Shown here in pieces: positions 58,063-64,000 of a stretch of 64,000 nucleotides of DNA. The notes below the pieces were generated by a model, which did no database searches, was not told the DNA's origin, and saw nothing but the letters and a program-made list of their open reading frames with translations. The DNA comes from Parvibaculum sp002684405 (GTDB taxonomy: Bacteria; Pseudomonadota; Alphaproteobacteria; Parvibaculales; Parvibaculaceae): positions 372,001-436,000 of the forward strand of contig OZ223205.1 in the NCBI GenBank assembly GCA_965140395.1. Reading direction: 5' to 3'. Positions within the stretch are counted from its first letter, which is position 1; each line of letters begins with the position of its first letter. The translations under genes and the position numbers were made by a program.

Positions 58063-58770
58063 TCACCCCTCGCCCAGCCAACGGTCCAGAAACCGCTCCA
58101 GCCAGGCCCTGAGCTCCCTGTCATACTGATGGCGGGCACGGCGATGCGCGCTGGCGGGCTGGGCGCCGGGAAGCTCCAACCGCTCCCGGCCCCGGGTCAG
58201 CCAGATATTCATCATCAGCGCCGTCAGCTCCGGATGGAACTGGATGCCATAGGCGTTCGGCCCATAGCGCATCGCCTGCACGGGGTAGGCATCGCTCCCG
58301 GCGAGCCTGACCGCGCCCGAGGGCAGTTCGAAGCCTTCGCGGTGCCATTGATAGACGTAAGTAGGGTCGTCAAAGAGGTTGCGCCCCTCTTCGGTCGGAT
58401 GGATCGGGTAATAGCCGATCTCGACCTTCTCATCCTCCCGGCCATAAACGGTCGCACCCAGATGTTTCGCCATGAGCTGGCCACCGAGGCAGATGCCCCA
58501 GAAAGGCGCCTCTTCCTTCAGCGGCACGCCGATCCAGTCGATTTCGGTCTTGATGTAGTCGAGGTCGTCATTGGCGCTCATCGGCCCGCCAAAGACGATG
58601 GCCGCCCTGTGGCCTTCCATCGTTTCCGGCAGGGGGTCGCCCAGCGCCGGCCGCCTTATATCGAGCTTATGCCCTCGCGCGCGCAGCACCTGACCGACCC
58701 GGCCGGGCGTCGAGCGCTCCTGATGCAGCACGATGAGGATGGGCCGGGAATCGGCGGAGGAATGGGGCAT
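58063..58770 (-). CDS. Class I glutamine amidotransferase-like protein
   Basis: The 235-residue protein is a stand-alone type 1 GATase domain of the GuaA-N/YfeJ group. The nucleophile Cys lies in FWGICLGGQLMAKHLGA, preceded by IVFGGPMSANDD and followed by YGIQFHPELTALMM, with the catalytic His and Glu. It may take part in amine or glutamine catabolism, such as gamma-glutamyl hydrolysis. I start it at ATG 58770 (MPHSSADSRPILIVLHQE); ATG/other starts up to 58797 exist and no clear ribosome-binding site is seen. Confidence 0.9.
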   Translation of the reverse strand: MPHSSADSRPILIVLHQERSTPGRVGQVLRARGHKLDIRRPALGDPLPETMEGHRAAIVFGGPMSANDDLDYIKTEIDWIGVPLKEEAPFWGICLGGQLMAKHLGATVYGREDEKVEIGYYPIHPTEEGRNLFDDPTYVYQWHREGFELPSGAVRLAGSDAYPVQAMRYGPNAYGIQFHPELTALMMNIWLTRGRERLELPGAQPASAHRRARHQYDRELRAWLERFLDRWLGEG

Positions 58771-58853
58771 GGCACTCGCGAGGTTTGGACCTCTCAAATG
58801 TGAGGTGGTCTTGCGAAACCTGCAAGCCCCATGCCCCTTTATCCCTCTACCGC

Positions 58854-59639
58854 CTACATGGCGGAGATGCCGCCATCGATCTTGATTTCCGAGCCCGTGA
58901 TGAATTTGGACTCATCGGACGCAAGGAACAGCACCGCATAGGCGACGTCGTCCGGATCGCCCACCACGCCGAGCGGCACCTGACGGGCAAGCTTCTCCTT
59001 CAGCTCGTCCCGCGAGATGCCCCGCGCCATGCCGTCCAGGATCGGCGTGTCGATGAAGGTCGGATGGATGGAGTTGGAACGGATGCGATAGCCCCGCTTG
59101 GCGCAATGAAGCGCCACCGATTTCGACAGCAGCCAGACGCCCGCCTTGGCCGCGTTATAGGCGGCCATATTGTGGCCCGCGATCAGCCCCGCGATGGACG
59201 AGGTGTTGATGATCGAGCCCGGCGCATGCGGCACCATGTAGGAAATGGCGTGCTTGCAGCCGAGAAAGACGCTGTCCACATCCACAGCCTGCACATGCTT
59301 GAAGGTCTCGAAGTCGGTGTCTTCCACCGTCGTGCCGCCGCCGATACCGGCATTGTTGAAAAGCACGTTGATGCCGCCCATCGCATCGTTTGCAGCGGCG
59401 AGCGCATGCTTCCACTGATCTTCCTGCGTCACATCGAGTTCGACCGCGAAGGCCGCGCCCGGCACTTCGGCATTGATGCGATTGGCGACGTCTTCCGCGC
59501 CCTTCACATTGATGTCGGCCAGCGTCACCTTCGCGCCCTCGCGCGCCATCATCAGGGCCGTGGCCTCGCCAAGCCCCTGCGCGCCGCCGGTGATGAAGGC
59601 CATCTTGCCGGCCACGCGGCCTTTTGCAGTTCCTGTCAT
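58854..59639 (-). CDS. SDR family oxidoreductase
   Basis: The 261-residue classical short-chain dehydrogenase has ITGGAQGLGEATALMM (cofactor site), FNNAGIGGG, Ser in INTSSIAGLIAG and the YNAAK catalytic pair, followed by HPTFIDTPIL. It resembles 3-beta/20-beta- and 7-alpha-hydroxysteroid or cyclopentanol dehydrogenases, so an alicyclic or steroid alcohol is a plausible substrate (inference). It is last in the catabolic operon, 44 bases after the small membrane-protein gene. Confidence 0.9.
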   Translation of the reverse strand: MTGTAKGRVAGKMAFITGGAQGLGEATALMMAREGAKVTLADINVKGAEDVANRINAEVPGAAFAVELDVTQEDQWKHALAAANDAMGGINVLFNNAGIGGGTTVEDTDFETFKHVQAVDVDSVFLGCKHAISYMVPHAPGSIINTSSIAGLIAGHNMAAYNAAKAGVWLLSKSVALHCAKRGYRIRSNSIHPTFIDTPILDGMARGISRDELKEKLARQVPLGVVGDPDDVAYAVLFLASDESKFITGSEIKIDGGISAM

Positions 59640-59683
59640 CGGATACTCCCTTTCACTTTTTTGAGTTTAAGAATTCTCGATTA

Positions 59684-60064
59684 TCATTCGGCTGCGGCGG
59701 GGTCCGCGCGGCCGGTTACGATCCATGCATAGATGAAGGCGATGCCCAGAATACCGTCGATGGCCGGTCCCGGCAGGTCGCCGCTGACGATGCGCCCCTC
59801 CGAAAAGAGCGCCAGCGACGCGATAAAGAAGGAAAACTTCTCCACGATGGCCGCGAGGATGAAAGGCCGGTAGCGCTTCGGATCCTGCGCGATCACGACA
59901 AAGGCGAACTGCCAGGCAAGCGCCAGTCCCATGAAGCCGTAGAAGAACTGCGGATGCGTGAAGGGTTCGTCACGCGCGAAATTCGCTTCCATGAAGAAGG
60001 AAGGCACGATGACGAAGAAGCCATAGATCGCCGCAAGCAGAAAGATCGATTTGGCCGCTCTCAT
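59684..60064 (-). CDS. Small four-helix membrane protein, unknown function
   Basis: The 126-residue protein has four predicted membrane segments: IFLLAAIYGFFVIVPSFFM, FFYGFMGLALAWQFAFVVIA, PFILAAIVEKFSFFIASLAL and IDGILGIAFIYAWIVTG. I recognise no named family. Conserved-looking polar residues inside the membrane part (the E of AIVEKFSF, ARDEPFTHPQFFYG) hint at more than a structural role. It lies 11 bases after the acyl-CoA-dehydrogenase-fold gene, so it is part of the operon. Confidence 0.82.
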   Translation of the reverse strand: MRAAKSIFLLAAIYGFFVIVPSFFMEANFARDEPFTHPQFFYGFMGLALAWQFAFVVIAQDPKRYRPFILAAIVEKFSFFIASLALFSEGRIVSGDLPGPAIDGILGIAFIYAWIVTGRADPAAAE

Positions 60065-60075
60065 GAAAGTCCCCT

Positions 60076-61242
60076 TTAAAGCATCGCGGTGTTGGTCGGC
60101 ACACCGAGAAACAGGCGCCCCGTCAGCTCATAGGTCGCGTCGGCCACCATCGCGTGCTGCGTGGCGACATGAATATCGCGGAAGCGGCGCTGCAGGGCAT
60201 GGCTGCGATAAACTGATGAACCTCCTGCCAGCGTATACATCAGATCGATCGTCCGCCCCGCCGATTTCACGGCATGAACGCTTGCATGACGCAGATCGCG
60301 GCGATGAGCTTCGGTAATTTCGCCATGCTGCGTCGCCGCCTCCCAGGCTGCGTCTATGGTTTCGTAGAGATAGGCGCGGGCGGAGCGGGTGAGCGCCTCC
60401 GCTTCGGAGACATCGAGATGCGCCTTGGCACGTTCGGCGAGCGTCTTGGACGAGCCTTGCGGCTTCTTCGCGGTTGCCGTTTCGATGAGATCGTCGATGG
60501 CACCCCGCGCGGCCCCCAGCGCTACGCCCGCTATGCCGATGCTGAGAAGTCCGAAGGTCGGGAAGGCATAGAGCGGACGCGCAAGCGGCTTGTCGGAAAT
60601 CAGGCTGATTGCGCGGGTCGCGGGTACGAATACATCGCTCACCTCGAAATCGGTGCTGCCCGTCCCGTTGAGCCCGGAGACATCCCATGTGTCGAGCAAC
60701 GTCACCTCGCTCGCAGGGAAGATCAGCATCCGGTTTTGCGGGACGCCCTCAGGGGCCATTTCCGGCTTGCCGTCCTCGCCCATGATGAGGCACCCGCCCG
60801 CGATCCAAGTCGCGTTGCGCGAGCCCGAGCCCCATTGCCAGCGTCCCGTGGCACGGTAGCCCGGAACGCCGTCGCGCACCTCCCGCACCGCCTTGCCGCG
60901 CGGCGCAAAAACGCCGGCGCTGATAACGTCCGGCGGGCCGAAAACGGCCTGCGCCTCATCAGGCGCCATGAAGCCTGCGAGAAGCCCTGTCGTGCCACCG
61001 ATCATCACACACCAGGCAGGTGACGCATCGCCGCGCGCCAGCCGCTCCACAACCTCCACCAGAAGGCGGGGATTGGCCTCGAGCCCACCGCATGCCTTCG
61101 GAATGCAGAGCCGGTAAAAACCGGCGGCAGCGAATTTGGACGCAATATCCTGCGGCAGAAAACGATTGGCCTCCACCTCCGCGGCGCGCTGTGCCAACTC
61201 GCCGGACAATGCCTCGGCCGCTGCCAGAATATCCTCCGCCAT
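60076..61242 (-). CDS. Acyl-CoA dehydrogenase-fold flavoprotein (group D monooxygenase-like)
   Basis: The 388-residue protein starts at ATG 61242 with GGGAGG close upstream. It has the three-domain acyl-CoA dehydrogenase fold (GFYRLCIPKACGGLEANPRLLVEVVERLARGD, then WQWGSGSRNATWIAGG) but with the C-terminal type-2 domain seen in HsaA/DszC/HpaB-like flavin monooxygenases. The dehydrogenase catalytic Glu is not evident; SSVYRSHALQRRFRDIHVATQHA is typical of the HsaA group. It probably hydroxylates or otherwise oxidises a substrate using reduced flavin from a partner not in the window. Confidence 0.87.
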   Translation of the reverse strand: MAEDILAAAEALSGELAQRAAEVEANRFLPQDIASKFAAAGFYRLCIPKACGGLEANPRLLVEVVERLARGDASPAWCVMIGGTTGLLAGFMAPDEAQAVFGPPDVISAGVFAPRGKAVREVRDGVPGYRATGRWQWGSGSRNATWIAGGCLIMGEDGKPEMAPEGVPQNRMLIFPASEVTLLDTWDVSGLNGTGSTDFEVSDVFVPATRAISLISDKPLARPLYAFPTFGLLSIGIAGVALGAARGAIDDLIETATAKKPQGSSKTLAERAKAHLDVSEAEALTRSARAYLYETIDAAWEAATQHGEITEAHRRDLRHASVHAVKSAGRTIDLMYTLAGGSSVYRSHALQRRFRDIHVATQHAMVADATYELTGRLFLGVPTNTAML

Positions 61243-61256
61243 ATTTCCTCCCTGCC

Positions 61257-62462
61257 TCATGCCCCCAGCTTCAGCCGGTTTGCAATATTGTTTTTCTGCA
61301 TGTTCGACGACCCGCCCACGATGGGCAGGCTCATCGCATCGCGTACATAGCGTTCCATATCCATCTGGTCAGAAAGTCCATAGGCGCCCGTGACGCGCAT
61401 GGCGGTTTGCGTAATCGCCGCCGCCCCCTCGCAACAGAACAGTTTCGCCATCGACGTTTCGACCGAACAGGGCCGACCCCGGTCGGCAAGCCAGGCCGCG
61501 CTGTAAAGCATGAGCCGCATGGCGCGGGCCCGCGTGCGGGCCTCTGCAAGCTCATGGCGGATCGACTGATGCTGCGCGATAAGGCCTCCGAATTGCGTCC
61601 GCTCCTCCGCATAGCGCCATGCATCGTCGAGCGCAGCTTCGGAAAGGCCGAGCGCACAGGCCGACAATTCAAGTTTCTCGACTTCCAGCGCGCGGCCTGC
61701 GAGCTGCCGCCAGCCCCGGCCGATCATTTCCGGACCGCCCAGCACATTGGCAAGCGGCACACGGACATCGTCGAATGTCACATCCTTGGTTTCCACACCG
61801 CGTATGCCGACATGCCCGAGCGGGGTGATCGTGATGCCGGGAAGCGTCGGCGGCACCAGAACGATGGAAAGGTTCTTGTACTTTTCCTCCTTCGGTCCCG
61901 TGCGCAGCAGGCAGAAAATGTAATCGGCGATATGCGCGCCGGTGCACCAGCGCTTGGCGCCGTTGATGACGAGATCCTCGCCCTCAATGCGCGCACTGGT
62001 TTCCACCATGGCAAGATCGCCGCCCACATTGGGTTCCGACAAACCATAGGCAAACAGCAGCTCGCCCGCGGCCACGCGCGGCAACAATTCCTGCTTCTGC
62101 GCCTCGCTGCCGCTTTCGCCGAGATTCATGCCCGCATAGCAAACGGCCATGATGTAGGGACAGGCAACCGCGACGGAGCGTTTCGCCAGTTCCTCGATCA
62201 CGGCCATGGCGGCATAGATGTCGATCCCTGCGCCGCCATAACGCTCCTCGACCGTCAGCCCCATCAGCCCCATACCGGCGAGCTTCTTCATGACCTCTCG
62301 CGGATAGATGTTGCCGCGGTCCCATTCCCGCGCGGCCTCGCGCGGCATTTCCGCCTGCACGAAACGCGCGACATTGTCCCGCAACATGCGGACATGCTCC
62401 GGCTCGTCGAAATTCATCTCTCCCTCCGCGGCGGACGCACCCATCTCGGAACTCCCGGTCAT
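61257..62462 (-). CDS. Acyl-CoA dehydrogenase with helix-G type catalytic Glu
   Basis: The 401-residue FAD enzyme has GLSEPNVGGDLAMVETSA, WCTGAHIADYIFC and RDAMSLPIVGGSSNMQKNN. In most acyl-CoA dehydrogenases the base is the Glu of an EGTSE motif; here that position is Gly383 (IVGGSSN). E262 in ALEVEKLELSACALG aligns with the alternative base of isovaleryl- and long-chain-type enzymes, so activity is likely retained (inference). The ATG overlaps the crotonase stop (ATGA). Confidence 0.9.
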   Translation of the reverse strand: MTGSSEMGASAAEGEMNFDEPEHVRMLRDNVARFVQAEMPREAAREWDRGNIYPREVMKKLAGMGLMGLTVEERYGGAGIDIYAAMAVIEELAKRSVAVACPYIMAVCYAGMNLGESGSEAQKQELLPRVAAGELLFAYGLSEPNVGGDLAMVETSARIEGEDLVINGAKRWCTGAHIADYIFCLLRTGPKEEKYKNLSIVLVPPTLPGITITPLGHVGIRGVETKDVTFDDVRVPLANVLGGPEMIGRGWRQLAGRALEVEKLELSACALGLSEAALDDAWRYAEERTQFGGLIAQHQSIRHELAEARTRARAMRLMLYSAAWLADRGRPCSVETSMAKLFCCEGAAAITQTAMRVTGAYGLSDQMDMERYVRDAMSLPIVGGSSNMQKNNIANRLKLGA

Positions 62463-63268
62463 TTGCCGGTGAAACGCGGCTGGCGTTTTTCGAGGAAGGA
62501 ACGCACCGCTTCGCGGTGATCGTCCGTGGTGAAGGTCACCATTTCATAACCTACCGAGGTATCGAGAATGGAATGGGCAAGTTGCTTCAACCCGATATTG
62601 GCAGACACCTTGGAATAGCGGATGGCCATCTGCGCGCCGCCCGCCAGCTTGTCGGCGAAAGCGTCGACACGCGCATCCAGCTCATCCTCGGGCACGGCAT
62701 AGTTGACGAGGCCGATCCGCGCCGCCTCGGCGCCGGAAATCGCGTCGCCCGTCATCAGATATTCCTTCGCCCGCGCATAACCGATGAGCTGAGGCCAGAT
62801 GATCGCGCCACCGTCGCCCGCGACGATACCCGCCCGGACATGCGGGTCGGCAAAGCGCGCGGTTTCGGCAGCGAAAATCACGTCGCAGAAAAGTGCGACG
62901 GTGGCGCCGAGCCCGATGGCGGGACCTGCGACCTTGGCGATGATCGGCTTTTCAAGATCGAGCAACGAAAAGACGATGCGCTTGGCCTCCGCTGCGTCCG
63001 GCCCTTTCGTACCTTCCTCGAAACCTTGCTTCATCCAGTTGAGGTCGCCACCGGCCGAAAAATGGGCGCCCTCGCCCGTCAGCACGATGATGTCGGAGGC
63101 CGGGTCGTCGGCGGCATCGAGAAAGATGCGCGACAACTCACGGTGCATCACGGCGTCGACGGCATTGAGCTTTCCCGGATTGCTGAGGCTCAGCGTCAGA
63201 ATGCGCCCGCGCCGTGTCGCCTTGATGCGCTCATAGCCTGAAAAATCGACAGCCTCACTCTCTGCCAT
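62459..63268 (-). CDS. Enoyl-CoA hydratase/isomerase family protein
   Basis: The 269-residue crotonase-fold protein has HFSAGGDLNWMKQG and GPAIGLGATVALFCDVIFA. Neither catalytic Glu of classic enoyl-CoA hydratase is present at the usual places. Instead the segment VRAGIVAGDGGAIIWPQLIG has an Asp (AGDGG) in the active-site loop, as in a subgroup often found in ring- or branched-acid degradation clusters. The isomerase or hydratase role is unproven. It heads the operon crotonase-dehydrogenase-flavoprotein-membrane protein-SDR. Confidence 0.88.
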   Translation of the reverse strand: MAESEAVDFSGYERIKATRRGRILTLSLSNPGKLNAVDAVMHRELSRIFLDAADDPASDIIVLTGEGAHFSAGGDLNWMKQGFEEGTKGPDAAEAKRIVFSLLDLEKPIIAKVAGPAIGLGATVALFCDVIFAAETARFADPHVRAGIVAGDGGAIIWPQLIGYARAKEYLMTGDAISGAEAARIGLVNYAVPEDELDARVDAFADKLAGGAQMAIRYSKVSANIGLKQLAHSILDTSVGYEMVTFTTDDHREAVRSFLEKRQPRFTGK

Positions 63269-63372
63269 CTCGTCCTCCCTGCCTTGCCGGCCTCCTCGCC
63301 GGCATCTTCTTTTCTGTTTTCACGATTGTGACGCTGAAAGAGGAGCGAGGGAAGCAGATGAAAGGGAACGCA

Positions 63373-63405
63373 TAAAAAAACCCCGGCCGACAGGCCGGGG
63401 TTTTC
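63373..63405 (-). terminator. Rho-independent terminator of the YCF48-like gene
   Basis: AAAACCCCGGCC (63377-63388) pairs perfectly with GGCCGGGGTTTT (63393-63404) around GACA. On the minus strand seven T follow (63374-63380), 24 bases after the stop of the partial gene. Confidence 0.9.
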
Positions 63406-63428
63406 TGAAATTCGGAAGACAGTATCGA

Positions 63429-64000
63429 TCAGCTACCGGAAGGGTTGGCGATCGAATAGCTGGCACCCACAGCCTTCTCGGCTTCGGCAGCGGTATCGGG
63501 CATGACTTTCGCACCCGGCTCACCAAAGACGATGATCTGGCCGTCGGCACCCTTCACCACGGCGGAATAACCGAGACGGTCAGCCCGCGTGACTTCCGTA
63601 AAGTGCTCGCCGCCATCGTCGCTGTAACCGACATAGCCCTGCAGGCCGGCCAGCACGACGTGATCCTTGTCGAGCTGAACGCCGCCCGCGATGGACTTGT
63701 CCGTACCGGTATCGACCTTCTTCCAGGTCTCGCCATTATCCGACGAGCGATACGCGTTGCCGCGCATGCCGAAGACCATCACCGAGCCGTCATCGAGCGG
63801 AAGGCCGCCCCAGAACGACCCTTCATAAGGCGTCTGGATACGGTCGAAGCTGGCGCCGTCGTCGGTGGAGCGGTAGACCACGCCGAATTCGGCGGCAATG
63901 AAGATCGCACCGGACTTCGTCTCGAACGCGCCGTTGAGATGATAGTCGTCCAGCAGGCCCTCGCTCAGCGTCCGCTCTTTCCAGGTCTCGCCGCCATCCT
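63429..64000 (-). CDS. YCF48/BNR-repeat beta-propeller protein (partial)
   Basis: The gene runs off the window edge, and only the C-terminal 190 residues are visible. The reading frame is open to 64000. It contains repeated blades with the BNR/Asp-box pattern: YRSTDDGASFDRI, YRSSDNGETWKKV, GYSDDGGEHFTEV, and upstream DGGETWKERT. These match the photosystem II assembly factor YCF48/HCF136-like fold seen in many non-photosynthetic bacteria, where the genes often sit beside RND-type exporters. The signal peptide cannot be seen. It ends in SIANPSGS before a strong terminator. Confidence 0.85.
   Translation of the reverse strand, partial: DGGETWKERTLSEGLLDDYHLNGAFETKSGAIFIAAEFGVVYRSTDDGASFDRIQTPYEGSFWGGLPLDDGSVMVFGMRGNAYRSSDNGETWKKVDTGTDKSIAGGVQLDKDHVVLAGLQGYVGYSDDGGEHFTEVTRADRLGYSAVVKGADGQIIVFGEPGAKVMPDTAAEAEKAVGASYSIANPSGS

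Overview
The window looks like core chromosome of an alphaproteobacterium with high GC, probably of the Hyphomicrobiales/Parvibaculum type. This rests on gene content and order: rpsP-rimM-trmD-rplS next to leuCDB, dapF-mtaB-ftsY-yciB, a ccmABCDG block, DUF2794, DUF3422 and IalB proteins, and palindromic intergenic repeats of the rhizobial style. I assign no species. I see no phage, transposase, CRISPR array or rRNA. There is one tRNA gene, tRNA-Ala(CGC).

Layout. 1-7400 (minus): ffh, rpsP, rimM, trmD, rplS (SRP and ribosome/tRNA maturation), a terminator, then leuC-leuD-leuB. 7500-12300 (mainly plus): a short PhnA-like protein, a 46-residue Lys/Ala-rich histone-H1-like protein (minus), then dapF-mtaB-ftsY joined by ATGA overlaps, and yciB. 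12300-14750 (minus): an MHS-type transporter with a large periplasmic insertion, and a Nudix hydrolase. 15158-15757: a MarR regulator with an H1-like tail. 15769-19524 (minus): ech-ccmA-ccmB-ccmC-ccmD-ccmG for cytochrome c maturation. 19760-23197: aconitase A carrying a roughly 256-residue H1-like N-terminal extension. 23340-29020: a DUF1223 protein, then a Gld-type ABC operon (ATPase, permease, GldG, DUF4340). About 29200-29430 (minus): a probable structured non-coding RNA with its own terminator. 29604-36878: DUF2794, a Bax-inhibitor-1 protein, ybbP-ybbA divergent from tesA, an aldo/keto reductase and thpR. 36875-45616: small enzymes, including a phosphatase, a metallopeptidase, phhB, SDR, DUF1232, a serine hydrolase, a degenerate SGNH protein, a quinone oxidoreductase, IalB, rlmN and an ABM protein. 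45620-52440: DsbA-type isomerase, DUF3137-LemA, an APC permease, DUF3422, argG and ppa. 52457-58797 (mainly minus): a membrane-inserted degenerate serine hydrolase, two tandem aldo/keto reductases, folD, yggT-yggU, tRNA-Ala and a glutamine amidotransferase. 58854-63268 (minus): a five-gene catabolic operon (crotonase, two acyl-CoA-dehydrogenase-fold proteins, a small membrane protein, SDR). 63429 to the edge: a partial YCF48-like repeat protein.

Most of the window is housekeeping. What stands out is the repeated use of histone-H1-like Lys/Ala/Pro tails (a free 46-mer, a MarR C-terminus, an aconitase N-terminus) within 13 kb. Two hydrolase-fold proteins have lost their catalytic residues, one of them with a membrane domain inserted in the middle of the fold. 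A probable unannotated ncRNA is also present.
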